DNA of 60,332 bases from Solirubrobacteraceae bacterium (GTDB lineage Bacteria; Actinomycetota; Thermoleophilia; Solirubrobacterales; Solirubrobacteraceae), in NCBI GenBank assembly GCA_017882455.1, contig JADGPL010000018.1, forward strand, positions 1-60,332, read 5' to 3'. The stretch's first letter is position 1. Each line of letters opens with the position of its first letter. The notes under the pieces are model-generated. The model did not search any database. It saw only the letters and a program-made list of their open reading frames with translations, and had not been told where the DNA came from. The position numbers and the translations under genes are program-made. Shown piece after piece: positions 34,583 through 43,474 of the stretch.

Positions 34583-35635
34583 ATGCCCCAGCTGCTCGCC
34601 CACGACCGCGCCGCCGCCGAGGCCTCGCCTGAGCGGAGCGGCCCCGATCAGGGCGTCATCAAAGAGGCGCGCCGCCGCCAGCGCAGGCGGCGCATGTATG
34701 CGGCGCTCGGTGGCGCGCTGGTTGCGGCAGCGATCGCCACCACCGCCTGGGCGCTCGGGGGCGAAGCGGCGCGCACGCGCGCGGGGCATGGCGTCGCCAG
34801 AGCAGGCGCCCGCGCCGTGGCAACGCGCGGTCCGCGGCCGGCGGCCTTCGACGTTCGCCTGGTGCCCACGCTCGCCGTCGGCCATGCGGGGTGGTGCGTG
34901 GTGATCGAGGAACACGGCACGACCGGCGGCAGCGCCTGCGGAGGAGCCCCCACGACCGCCTCGCCGTTCCTGCAGGAGTACGGCTGGGGTCAGGCCGGCT
35001 CACACCGCGAGACCGAGGTGGCAGTCACGACCCCGCAGGTCCGCGCCATCCTCGTCGGCGGAAGGCACCCCGTGGCAACCCTGGCCGTCCCGGGGCTCCC
35101 CTACGGCCTGCGCGCGATGCGGGTGGTGGTTCCCCTCAAGCGACCATATGGACCAGGCCCGAGCCTGGTGGCCCTCGACGGAGCCGGCCATCCACTCGCA
35201 CCCGGCACGCCCAGCGATCCAGGCCAGGCCACCGTTCGCTCATGGCGGGGCACGCGCCAGCCAGCGAGCGGCGCATGCCGGTTGCATGCCAGCGGAGTGC
35301 CGGGTCTGGGTGAACGCGGAGGGCAGCTCGCCACCGCCGTCATTCCCTTCCCCGGTCAGCTCATCGGGCATGCCTTCGTCTCGTGCATCGACGCCGAATA
35401 CCAGTTGCAGGGCATGCCGATCGACGCCGAGCTCCTGCTCGATGCCGCCCACCCCGGCGCGCGCCCGGCCACCCTGCCCGACTGGAGGCCCGTACGCGGG
35501 GCGCCCGGCTTCTTCTTCGAGGGCGGCCTCACCGCGAGGCGCTACGGGAACGCCTGGCTGCTGGCCAGGCAGGGCAGCGGTCTCGCTCAGCGCATGCGCC
35601 TGCTGCGCCACCTCACGGTGAGCGTGCGGGTGTAG
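34583..35635 (+). CDS. Membrane-anchored hypothetical protein
   Basis: A 350-aa protein: a ~35-aa basic cytosolic segment (EARRRQRRRR), one transmembrane helix (~38-58), and a ~290-aa extracytoplasmic domain with cysteines at C102, C114, C228 and C264 that could form disulfides. The extracytoplasmic part resembles no family I can name. It follows the GntR gene by 3 bp and is probably controlled by it. Envelope stress sensing or cell-wall function is possible but not shown. Confidence 0.7.
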   Translation: MPQLLAHDRAAAEASPERSGPDQGVIKEARRRQRRRRMYAALGGALVAAAIATTAWALGGEAARTRAGHGVARAGARAVATRGPRPAAFDVRLVPTLAVGHAGWCVVIEEHGTTGGSACGGAPTTASPFLQEYGWGQAGSHRETEVAVTTPQVRAILVGGRHPVATLAVPGLPYGLRAMRVVVPLKRPYGPGPSLVALDGAGHPLAPGTPSDPGQATVRSWRGTRQPASGACRLHASGVPGLGERGGQLATAVIPFPGQLIGHAFVSCIDAEYQLQGMPIDAELLLDAAHPGARPATLPDWRPVRGAPGFFFEGGLTARRYGNAWLLARQGSGLAQRMRLLRHLTVSVRV

Positions 35636-35712
35636 GGCCGCAGCCTGCAATCGCTCGTCGGTACTAGACGGCGTACAACACCCGGAGCAGTTCCAACTGT
35701 TAGTATCGAGAT

Positions 35713-35940
35713 ATGGAGGGCGGACAGCGGACAGAACACGACAGGCTCAGCAGCATGCGCCGGCACGTAGCGACGTCTGAACCGGGGTCACTGTCGCTCT
35801 CGGCAAGCGGGCTTTCGACGCTCGCTGGAGGCGTGACAATCGGAGCGGCACTCGGCGGCCCATTCGGCGCGCTCGCCGGAGGAGTCTTGGGCGCCGTCTT
35901 GGCTGGTGCCATCGCCGCCGGCATTCGCGGCCAGCGCTAG
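35713..35940 (+). CDS. Small Gly-rich membrane protein
   Basis: A 75-aa protein with a hydrophobic Gly/Ala-rich C-terminal half of glycine-zipper type (GGVTIGAALGGPFGALAGG...). The start ATG at 35713 has no strong site. Codon usage is less GC-biased than in the metabolic genes. Might insert into the membrane as a small pore-like or stress peptide; function unknown. Confidence 0.5.
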   Translation: MEGGQRTEHDRLSSMRRHVATSEPGSLSLSASGLSTLAGGVTIGAALGGPFGALAGGVLGAVLAGAIAAGIRGQR

Positions 35941-35959
35941 CCAACCCTTTCTTCAACTC

Positions 35960-36436
35960 ATGTCTTTCTGGGTGCGCATGGCGTTCTTCTGTGGCCTCGC
36001 GCTCAGCGTCGCCTATATGGCTGGGCGCACGTACCGGCACAAAGGAATGCACTGGCCGGTGACCGACTTTCTAGAGGCGATGGGGCTGGTGCTTGCGCCC
36101 ACGCCGCTACCTCCGATGATCGATATCTTCAGGGCTGCAGTTGGATCGAAGGGGTTGCCGATCTTCAATGACACAGAGCATCGTGCGGTCCTTGTCATCG
36201 GCTCTGCAGTGCTCATCGGAGCGATCGCCTGCGGTGTCGCCTCTCTCCTGAGCCGAGCATTCAGGAAGGTGGACACTAGTACTGGCTCTAACGAGCGGGC
36301 TGTTGCGGATCGTGCTGGTCGGCGCTTCGTCCAGCCTGCCCGAGGATCTCAACTCGATCGCCTGGAACGACGCATTGACCGCCCTAGCCCAGGAGCCACA
36401 ACAAGATCGGATGACTCCCAGTCGTCGGGGTCGTGA
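35960..36436 (+). CDS. Hypothetical membrane protein (2 TM)
   Basis: A 158-aa protein from ATG 35960 (MSFWVRMAFF), with one hydrophobic helix at ~3-20 and a second at ~77-100 (AVLVIGSAVLIGAIACGVASLL). A highly charged tail follows. An upstream in-frame start (35906) would overlap the preceding gene. Not recognised. The tail's shift in composition makes the 3' end uncertain. Confidence 0.45.
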   Translation: MSFWVRMAFFCGLALSVAYMAGRTYRHKGMHWPVTDFLEAMGLVLAPTPLPPMIDIFRAAVGSKGLPIFNDTEHRAVLVIGSAVLIGAIACGVASLLSRAFRKVDTSTGSNERAVADRAGRRFVQPARGSQLDRLERRIDRPSPGATTRSDDSQSSGS

Positions 36437-36753
36437 TGATGCGTGTCCAAGCGCTTCAGGGAGCCCAGCGCGCCAGCCACCGATGAAGACCACGGCAGCG
36501 CGATGTCGTAGATCACAAGGAACACGAGGACCGTGACCTCTCGGCACGGATGCCGTGCTCGAGACAGAGACGTTCCGCTCTCGCGTCGTCTACGTTCGCT
36601 CCCCGCGCGCAGAGAGAACAGCCGCATGCAACACGTCTTTCACGGACTCCCAGATACGCCGTCGATACTGCGAGGCGGCTCTAGGCTATAGCAGGGAAGA
36701 CCAGTTAGAGGTGGAAGGCTCAGGCCTGGACGGAGGATCGACGATAGAGACGC
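36437..36753. other. Intergenic region, no supported gene
   Basis: About 317 bp without a convincing gene. A minus-strand frame (36349-36627) encodes one hydrophobic segment followed by an Asp/His-rich stretch, but it lacks a good start and overlaps the preceding ORF. GGAGG at 36731-36735 may be a distant ribosome site for the next gene. Confidence 0.5.
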
Positions 36754-38703
36754 ATGCGCACTGACGCCGCTCGACCGATGATGTCCAGTTCCGAGCTCGA
36801 CGCTTCGTCGTCCCGGGCGCGTCGCGGCGAGTCCGGCCAGCCGACGGACACGGATCGCCCGTTCCCCTCGGCTCAACCCCTCTACATCGCCAGCCACGAC
36901 GAAGCGGTCTTTGCGATGCTCCACCCGGCGCGGGGGCCCGCGCGCGACGCCGCCGTGGTCATGTGCCCTCCGTTCGGCTGGGAGGACATGTGCTCCTACC
37001 GCAGCCGCCGGGAGTGGGCATCGCTGCTCGCCGCCGCGGGCTTCGCGGTTCTCCGCATCGACCTTCCCGGTAGCGGAGACAGCAGCGGAGGACCGCGCGA
37101 TCCAGAACGACTCCGTGCCTGGACCGACGCCGTGACTTCCTCGGCGCAGTGGCTGTCGAGCGCCTCCGGCGCTTCGCGCATCGTCGCAATCGGGATCGGC
37201 CTGGGCGGAGCGGTGGCCTACCGCGCCGCCGCACTCGGAGCCCCCATCGACGACCTCGTGCTGTGGGGAGTCTCCTCGCGCGGACGCAGGCACGTGCGTG
37301 AGCTGCGCGCGTTCTCACAGATGGAGAGCGCGTCCGACGTGGGCGACACGGCGGCGCCATCCGCCACAGCCGGCCCCGGCGACGGCTCGTTGACCGTGGC
37401 CGGCTACTTCCTCAGCGAGGGCACCCAGCGAGAGCTGGACGCCCTCGATCTGGCCGAGCTCGACTGTGGCCGGCTGGGCTCGGCTCGCGTGCTGATGCTC
37501 GGACGCGACGGGCGCGCCGTCGACTCCAGGCTCCAGGAGGCGCTGGAGGGCTGCGGCGCAGAGGTGACCGTGGGCGCGGGAGACGGCTACGCGGAGATGA
37601 TGATGGCCGAGCTACCCCACGCGGTCAGCGCCCACTCGGTCTTCGAGGCCGTCACAGCGTGGCTGGTCGATCGGAGTCACAGCGCCCCCGCAAAGCAGGC
37701 CGCGATATCGCCAGCGGCGCAGGCGTCCACCGAGATCTCGATGCCAGACGGCACGCGCGTGCGCGAGACACCGATCACGATCCCGCACCCGTTGGGCGAC
37801 CCGATCGGGATCCTGACCGAGCCGGTTGGGCCGGCCGTGGCGGTGTGCGCGGTCTGGCTGAACGCCGGTCCCCAGCGACGAACCGGCCCCAATCGCATGT
37901 GGGTGGAGACAGCCCGTCGCTGGGCGGCGCTCGGGGTGCCGAGCTTCCGCGTCGACCTCGCCGCCATCGGCGACGCCGACGGCGACTCTCGCTCGCTGCT
38001 GGACGTCCGCTCCTACTACACCGGCGATCACCTGGAGCAGGTGCGCGTCGTGCTCGACGCGCTACAGGCCCGCGGCCTGCCTGACCGCTTCATCCTGGGG
38101 GGGCTGTGCGCGGGCGCACACTGGGCGCTTCGCATCGCCCAGGAGGACACTCGCGTGTCCGCTGTGGCAGTGCTCAACCCCGGATACCTCGTCTATGACG
38201 GAGGCCTGTCGAACGCCATCGGCCAGAGCCGCTCGCTGGCCGCGATGCTGCTCAAGCCCTCGACGTGGAGCCGCGTGGTGCGCGGCCAGGTCACGCCCTC
38301 GGCGCATCTGGCCTCCTTGCGCACGCTGCTCGCAGCGTTCGGCCGCAAGCTGCTGAGGCTCCCCTCACGCATTCTGAGGCGAGGGAATGCGCAGCGTGGA
38401 GGGAACGAGCTCACGGAGGTCTTCGACCGGCTCCGCGAACAGGACCAGCGCGCGCTCATCATGTTCGCCGGGGAGGAGCGGCTGTACGCGCAACTGCTCG
38501 CCGCGGGTCGGCTGAGCGGCCTCGAGCGCTGGCCCAACATCTCGCTCGAGCACGTGGCCTTCCCGGGCGAGATGCACACGCTGCGCCCGCTGGTGCTGCA
38601 GCGAGAGGCGCATCGGCTGGTCGATGAGCTGCTGCAGCGGGAGCTCGAGCGGATCGGCGCCCAGGCCGATGCGGCTCCTGTCGAGCCCAGGCCGACCGGG
38701 TAG
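36754..38703 (+). CDS. Tandem alpha/beta hydrolase with atypical nucleophiles
   Basis: A 649-aa protein made of two consecutive alpha/beta-hydrolase domains (~40-305 and ~330-640). In domain 1 the nucleophile elbow reads G147-I-G149-L-G151, where Gly replaces the catalytic residue, so that half is probably inactive. In domain 2 the elbow is G450-L-C452-A-G454, with cysteine in place of serine, as in dienelactone-hydrolase-like enzymes. A late His in GEMHTL may complete the triad. Similar hydrolases accompany carrier-protein pathways in exosortase loci. It converges on the aminoacyl-carrier ligase operon (7 bp between stops). I infer off-loading or proof-reading of carrier-bound products. Confidence 0.75.
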   Translation: MRTDAARPMMSSSELDASSSRARRGESGQPTDTDRPFPSAQPLYIASHDEAVFAMLHPARGPARDAAVVMCPPFGWEDMCSYRSRREWASLLAAAGFAVLRIDLPGSGDSSGGPRDPERLRAWTDAVTSSAQWLSSASGASRIVAIGIGLGGAVAYRAAALGAPIDDLVLWGVSSRGRRHVRELRAFSQMESASDVGDTAAPSATAGPGDGSLTVAGYFLSEGTQRELDALDLAELDCGRLGSARVLMLGRDGRAVDSRLQEALEGCGAEVTVGAGDGYAEMMMAELPHAVSAHSVFEAVTAWLVDRSHSAPAKQAAISPAAQASTEISMPDGTRVRETPITIPHPLGDPIGILTEPVGPAVAVCAVWLNAGPQRRTGPNRMWVETARRWAALGVPSFRVDLAAIGDADGDSRSLLDVRSYYTGDHLEQVRVVLDALQARGLPDRFILGGLCAGAHWALRIAQEDTRVSAVAVLNPGYLVYDGGLSNAIGQSRSLAAMLLKPSTWSRVVRGQVTPSAHLASLRTLLAAFGRKLLRLPSRILRRGNAQRGGNELTEVFDRLREQDQRALIMFAGEERLYAQLLAAGRLSGLERWPNISLEHVAFPGEMHTLRPLVLQREAHRLVDELLQRELERIGAQADAAPVEPRPTG

Positions 38704-38709
38704 CCGCGC

Positions 38710-39645
38710 TCACACTCGCCACAGCTGGCCGCGGACCTCCTGCGGCCACGCCTCGATCTCGAGTCCGTGCGCTCGGAACAGGGCGAGCGCGATGCGCTCC
38801 ACCCCGAAGCCCAGGCACGCCGTGTGCGCCTCCGCGCCGCCCGCGAGCTCGATGCCATAGACCGAGGCGAAGTGATCCTGGTGGTAGTTGAAGGAAGCCA
38901 CGGCGGTCGGCTCGGGGCCGGCGATCTGAACGACCACCTCGAACTTGAGCTCCTGCTCGCGCTGGCTGGCCGCGAGCATGCGTCCGGCGCGCCCGAAGAA
39001 CGGGTCCGTCGCGACCGCGAGCTCGGCGTCCAGCCCGACCTCGCGCAGGAGCGAGGTGGTGCGGTCGCGCCACACGTCGCGCCAGGCAACGACCGCGTCG
39101 GGCTCGCCGATGCGCACGATCTCGCGCTGGTGGAACATCTGCATCCGCGCGGGGTCGCCCGAGGGCTCGTGGCGAAACACGTAGGCACTGCCCGCATCCA
39201 CGGTCACACCGCCCGCAGGGAGCTCGCCACGGGCGGCGATCGCGGGGTACACGGGGTAGCAGGCGGCTGGCGTGAGCACGAGCTCGGTCATCGATTGGAA
39301 CTCGCTCCAGTCCTCGTGCCTGCAGGCGCGGTCGAACTGCTCGGCGGCCTGGCCTTCGCTGCCCTCGAACGCAAAGATGCTGCCGGCGAGATGCGGAAAG
39401 GTCTTCAGGTAGCCGACCGACTCGAGGTCCCGCCGAGGGAGCAGCGGCGGAAAGCGCAGCTGCTCGGGCTGCTCGGGGGCGCCGGCCCGTGTGACCATGT
39501 CGCCGACGCGCCCGCATACCTCCTCGAAGTCCGCGCCGCGTCCATACAGGCCGGCCACGCTCGTCTGGATCAGAAGGCGTCGATCGAGCAGCTCGGCGAG
39601 GAAGGCCGCCTGGTCGGGCGTGCCCGGGCGATAGTCGGCCATCAC
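38710..39645 (-). CDS. Amino acid:[carrier protein] ligase, SerRS-like
   Basis: A 311-aa class II aminoacyl-tRNA-synthetase catalytic core without the tRNA-binding arm. This is the known family that activates an amino acid with ATP and transfers it to the phosphopantetheine of a dedicated carrier protein. Motif 2 is FRHEPSGDPARMQMFHQREI and motif 3 is CLGFGVERIALALF. C129, E175 and C277 lie where this family and methanogen-type SerRS bind the zinc that holds the substrate amino group. The start overlaps the carrier-protein stop by 4 bp. The amino acid (Gly or Ala in characterised relatives) cannot be read. Confidence 0.88.
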   Translation of the reverse strand: MMADYRPGTPDQAAFLAELLDRRLLIQTSVAGLYGRGADFEEVCGRVGDMVTRAGAPEQPEQLRFPPLLPRRDLESVGYLKTFPHLAGSIFAFEGSEGQAAEQFDRACRHEDWSEFQSMTELVLTPAACYPVYPAIAARGELPAGGVTVDAGSAYVFRHEPSGDPARMQMFHQREIVRIGEPDAVVAWRDVWRDRTTSLLREVGLDAELAVATDPFFGRAGRMLAASQREQELKFEVVVQIAGPEPTAVASFNYHQDHFASVYGIELAGGAEAHTACLGFGVERIALALFRAHGLEIEAWPQEVRGQLWRV

Positions 39646-39884
39646 ACCTGCGGCTGCAGCTCGGCCAACGCCGCCGTGATCGTGGTGACGCTTTCGAACA
39701 CGCTGCGCTTGAGCATGCTGTCGGGGAACTCGACGTCGAAGCCCGCCTCCAGCGCGAGCATCAGGTTGACGGTCGCGTGCGAGGTCATGCCGGCCTCGTA
39801 GAGGCTGGCGTCGTCAGCGAGGGTGCCGACGTCCACGGCGAGGCGCGCGTGTTCGGCGATGAGCTTTCTGATCTCCGGGTTCAT
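39642..39884 (-). CDS. Acyl carrier protein for aminoacyl loading
   Basis: An 80-aa acidic carrier protein beginning MNPEIRKLIAEHARL. The phosphopantetheine site is Ser35 in AGMTSHATVNLMLALE, the variant (T-S-H/F rather than D-S-L) typical of carriers served by aminoacyl:CP ligases. Helix II-III and the EFPDSMLKRSVFESV region are conserved. It is translationally coupled to the ligase gene. An 88-bp gap separates it from the esterase gene upstream; an internal promoter is possible. Confidence 0.88.
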   Translation of the reverse strand: MNPEIRKLIAEHARLAVDVGTLADDASLYEAGMTSHATVNLMLALEAGFDVEFPDSMLKRSVFESVTTITAALAELQPQV

Positions 39885-39972
39885 GGATGCAGTATCGACG
39901 AATCGGGCGCTTCCTAAACTGCCCGCGAGCGGCCATGCATCCTGAGGACGGGAACCGAGATCGAGCCCGGCG

Positions 39973-40893
39973 CTAGGTTGCGGGAGCACCTGGATGCTGC
40001 TGAAGGAAGCCGGCGACGAGCTCACCCACGTTCGACGGCCAGCCGTGTCCGGCGCCCTGCAGCGAGCGCAGCTGTACGACCGCATGAGCGCGACAGGCCG
40101 AGTAGGTCGTCACGATCGTCGCCTGAGCCCTGTCCGCCGTCTGGCCATGGCGCGTGCAGCGATCCAGCGAGGCCCATCGAGCGGCGGTTGCCGGTGCCGA
40201 GAGGACCGTCGTTCCGCCGCCGACCCCCGGGAAGGGACCGCCCCCGTAGGGGATCGACTGGTCGGCCGTGCCGTGCATCTCGAGCACCGATATCGGGCGT
40301 GCCGGCTGGCAGCTCGGCGACACGGAAACGGGGAGCGGTCCGGCGACGGGCGCCACGAGGGTCAGGCGCTTGGCCAGGCGACAGCCGAGCAGCTCGGTCA
40401 GGAGCGCGCCGTTGGAGAAGCCCGTCGCGGCGATGCGGGTGCGATCGATCGAGGAGCGAGCCTCGATCTGGCTGAGCACCGCGGAGGTGAACGCCACGTC
40501 GTCGACGTGGGCGACCTCGGCGGGGGTATGCCCGGCCCCCTCGTTCCAGGTGTCTTCGTATCCCTGCAGGAAGGCGACGACCGATCCACTCTGCGCGGCC
40601 ACCTGCACGAAGTCCGTTTCCTGGGTGGTCTGTTCGGCCGTTCCCTCCGCGCCGTGGAACACGAGCACCAACGGTTTCCGCCTCGGGCCGCCGGTGGGCA
40701 CGTAGAGGACGTAGGAGCGTTCGCGGCCTTCGGGGGTCATCACCGTGACGTGGGTCGCGCTGACGCCGAGAGCCGCCTTGGCACGAGCTCTCGGGAGCTG
40801 GGCGGCAGAGCCGCAGCCGGCGAACAGAAGGCTGGCGAGCACGCCGACGAGCACGAGCACCGACCGCGTGTATCGAGGAGGCCCGTCAGTCAC
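39973..40893 (-). CDS. Secreted lipoprotein esterase, PHB-depolymerase/LpqC-like
   Basis: A 306-aa alpha/beta hydrolase with a lipoprotein signal (lipobox LLFAGC, Cys27) that anchors it outside the cell membrane. The catalytic set is Ser in ATGFSNGALL, Asp in EMHGTADQSIPY and His in GAGHGWPS. The family includes feruloyl esterases and polyhydroxybutyrate depolymerases. Its start overlaps the ATP-grasp stop by 8 bp, so an extracellular step is apparently part of the carrier-protein operon, perhaps acting on an exported product (inference). Confidence 0.85.
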   Translation of the reverse strand: MTDGPPRYTRSVLVLVGVLASLLFAGCGSAAQLPRARAKAALGVSATHVTVMTPEGRERSYVLYVPTGGPRRKPLVLVFHGAEGTAEQTTQETDFVQVAAQSGSVVAFLQGYEDTWNEGAGHTPAEVAHVDDVAFTSAVLSQIEARSSIDRTRIAATGFSNGALLTELLGCRLAKRLTLVAPVAGPLPVSVSPSCQPARPISVLEMHGTADQSIPYGGGPFPGVGGGTTVLSAPATAARWASLDRCTRHGQTADRAQATIVTTYSACRAHAVVQLRSLQGAGHGWPSNVGELVAGFLQQHPGAPAT

Positions 40894-42163
40894 CGCTGAT
40901 CCGAACCTCGGTGTTGGCGTATCGCTCGATCGTCCTCAGCATCTCGTAGGTCGCAACCGATCCGCGCACGGAGAATACGTGGCCGTGGTTGCCCGCGCGC
41001 CAGTCGACCGAGGAGCCGGGGCCCCGGTTGAGCGTGACTTCCTGCACCCCGGTGAGCGCGCGCAGTCCGTCGAGCCCGTCCACCGCGCGGATCGTCCTCA
41101 TGGCCAAGGGTGCCTGGATGTAGAGCAGGTAGCCGATGTGGGCGCACCGCGGCATCGTGTCGAACACGATCGACTCGCCGAGCGCCACCCGCAACGCGAT
41201 CTCCAGCAGCTCCACCCCGGTGGCGTCAGCGAGCATCTCGGGCACGCCCCCTCCGATGCGCCCGTTGAGCTCGATCACCCGCGGCCCGTCCGGTGTGAGC
41301 TTGACCTCGGTGTGCAACAGGCCGACGTCCACCCCGACTCCCCGCACGGCGGCGGTTGCCACCTCGGCGATCGCCGCGCACTGATCCTCCTCCAGCGCAC
41401 AGGGAATGAAGAACCCGGTCTCCCGGAAGGGCTCGGCGGGCGGAAAGCGTCCGGTGATCGCAAGATGGCTGATCTGTCCGTCGCTGACCACGCTCTCGAC
41501 CGATACGTAGTCCGCGAAGTGATGGTCGGCGGCCTCGGGCCGATCCCGCAGGTACTCCTCGAGCACCAGCTGAGGACGGCGCGATCCCGCCGCGTCGGGG
41601 GTCGCGGCGACCATCGAACGCAGCTCCTCGAGAGACTCCACCCGCACCGTGTCCCTGCTGGCTTCGCCGCTGCGCGGCTTGAGCACCGCGGGGAACCTCG
41701 CCGCCTGCGCCAACGCCGTCCACGCACTTTCGTCATCGGCGTCGGGGATCTGCCAGAACCCGGGCACCGGAAGCCCGGCGTGCTGCAATGCGAGCCGCTG
41801 CAGGTGCTTGTCGGTGAGCGCTTCGGCGACCTCCGGGGCAAGGAAACGGAGGTCCAGCAGCTCGGCGAGTCGCGCCGTCCACACGAGCAGGCTGTCGGCC
41901 AGCGCGAGGATGCCGTCGGGCCGCGCAGCCGCGATCGAGGACGCGGCCTGCTCGAGCGAGGAGCCGGCGACGTCCACCACGTCGCCGAGTCGGCGCAACA
42001 GCCGCGACATCGAGCTGATCTCGGGATCGCTCGTATCGAGGATCCAGATCAACTCACAGATCCCCTCTGCGGCCTCCGCTATGGCCATCGTGCCGAAGGA
42101 GCGCGGGTGGTAGGCGAAGGCCAGGCGCGGGCGCTCGCCGGCGCTGGAGCTGCTCTCGGGCAT
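40886..42163 (-). CDS. ATP-grasp ligase
   Basis: A 425-aa ATP-grasp protein (carboxylate-amine/thiol ligase type). It has an N-terminal pre-ATP-grasp domain (~1-115). The ATP-binding lysine is in FPAVLKPRSG (K162), LVLEEYL supplies the hinge acidic residues, and the Mg site follows in HTEVK (284-288) and VIELNGRIGGG (E298, N300). A ~100-aa C-terminal domain follows. Such enzymes make peptide or amide bonds via an acyl-phosphate. In this operon it could join a carrier-bound or free amino acid to another amine. It lies 10 bp after the dehydrogenase gene. Confidence 0.87.
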   Translation of the reverse strand: MPESSSSAGERPRLAFAYHPRSFGTMAIAEAAEGICELIWILDTSDPEISSMSRLLRRLGDVVDVAGSSLEQAASSIAAARPDGILALADSLLVWTARLAELLDLRFLAPEVAEALTDKHLQRLALQHAGLPVPGFWQIPDADDESAWTALAQAARFPAVLKPRSGEASRDTVRVESLEELRSMVAATPDAAGSRRPQLVLEEYLRDRPEAADHHFADYVSVESVVSDGQISHLAITGRFPPAEPFRETGFFIPCALEEDQCAAIAEVATAAVRGVGVDVGLLHTEVKLTPDGPRVIELNGRIGGGVPEMLADATGVELLEIALRVALGESIVFDTMPRCAHIGYLLYIQAPLAMRTIRAVDGLDGLRALTGVQEVTLNRGPGSSVDWRAGNHGHVFSVRGSVATYEMLRTIERYANTEVRISGD

Positions 42164-42173
42164 CCTCAGATCG

Positions 42174-43355
42174 TCACAGATGCTTGCGTGCCAGCAGCAT
42201 CTCGGCGTTGGCGCGCAGATAGCGCTCGTTGCTCACCATCACCACCGAGCCGTGTGCATCGCGGATCTGGCGATCGAGGGTGAACGGCGTGCCACGCTTG
42301 AATCCGGCGATCCCACAGATCGAGAGCGCCCCGGTCGTTATCCGCACGGCCAGCTCTGAGGTCGAGACCTTGACGTTGCGCACGGAGGCGAGGAAGCCCG
42401 GGCTTTCCATCTCCGGCGATGCTTCGAAGGCGGTGAACGCGTTCGCGGCCGTCGCGAGCAGGCCGCGTGACTGCTGCAGTTCGGTGGCGAGCACCGCGAG
42501 GTGCCCGGCGGCAGGAGGGATCGTGCCGATGCTGCGCCGGGCGGCCGCACGGACATACTCGTGCGCCTTGGCGGCAGCAGCCTCGGACAAGCCGACCCAG
42601 GCAGAGCTGAGCAGGATGGTCGATGCCTGAATGCCGCCGTTGCTCGCGATCGTGGCGAAGGGCACCGGATAGATCATCCCCGCATCGACCTTCGCCACCA
42701 GGCGGAAGCCGTTGCTGCACGTGCCGCGCAGGCCGAGCGCGTCCCAATCCGAGGTTTGCTCGAGCGTGAGGTCCGGCCGGCGGCAGATGACCTGCACCTG
42801 GTCGGTCTGCTCGCTGTCGGGCGCTCGCCGAGCGGTCGCGACGACGGCGTCGGCGTGCTCGCCGTAGGAGATCGCCAGGCACTGCTTCTCCAGCGTCATG
42901 CCCCCGTCCGTGGGCTCGACGGCGCAGATGCTGCGACCGACATCGCCACCGATGCCGACCTCGCTGTTGGCATTCGCGATCAGCAGCTGCTTGGAGGCGA
43001 TCTCGGCCTGCAGCTCCTGCAGGGGCTTCGAGGTCCCATGACGAACGAGGTTGGAGACCTCGATGCTGTGCATCGCGAGCACGAGAGCGCTCGCGGTGCA
43101 ATGAGATGCGAGCGCACGCACGGCGCCGGCGACTTCCGCCAGCGTTGCCCCACCCCCGCCGAGCTGCTCGGGAATCAGAGCCGACAGAAGCCCGGCTCGC
43201 TTCAGCTCCTCGACGGCCTCGCGCGGAAAGCGTGACTCACGGTCGACCTCGTCGGCCACCGGCCCGGCCACATCGACACCGATCTTCCAGGCAACGCTCT
43301 CCAAGGGTCCAGTCGACTCGGCAGGGCCCGTCAGGCCGCTCAGAAGCTCACTCAT
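42174..43355 (-). CDS. Acyl-CoA dehydrogenase-like flavoprotein
   Basis: A 393-aa protein of the acyl-CoA dehydrogenase fold: N-terminal helical domain (SRFPREAVEELKRAGLLSALIPEQLGG), middle beta domain, and C-terminal helical domain (SICGIAGFKRGTPFTLDRQIRDAHGSVVM). ATG 43353-43355 is preceded by AAGGAGG with 7-nt spacing, so the upstream in-frame start is rejected. I cannot place the catalytic Glu of acyl-CoA dehydrogenases with confidence. Next to an aminoacyl carrier system it may oxidise the carrier-bound amino acid, as prolyl-carrier dehydrogenases do (inference). Confidence 0.82.
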   Translation of the reverse strand: MSELLSGLTGPAESTGPLESVAWKIGVDVAGPVADEVDRESRFPREAVEELKRAGLLSALIPEQLGGGGATLAEVAGAVRALASHCTASALVLAMHSIEVSNLVRHGTSKPLQELQAEIASKQLLIANANSEVGIGGDVGRSICAVEPTDGGMTLEKQCLAISYGEHADAVVATARRAPDSEQTDQVQVICRRPDLTLEQTSDWDALGLRGTCSNGFRLVAKVDAGMIYPVPFATIASNGGIQASTILLSSAWVGLSEAAAAKAHEYVRAAARRSIGTIPPAAGHLAVLATELQQSRGLLATAANAFTAFEASPEMESPGFLASVRNVKVSTSELAVRITTGALSICGIAGFKRGTPFTLDRQIRDAHGSVVMVSNERYLRANAEMLLARKHL

Positions 43356-43474
43356 CACGCCACCTCCTTGATATGCCAGCACGCTCGCGGTCGCCGCGCA
43401 TGAGCACTGTGGTCGGGAAACTGCAGGTCAAGAGGCCGCCCTCGTCATCAAGCGCTCGGGGCGACACAGAACCC

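Noticed and set aside
36349-36627. Minus-strand 92-aa frame with one hydrophobic segment
   Set aside because: Overlaps the plus-strand membrane ORF and lacks a plausible ribosome site; could be a remnant but I cannot support it.
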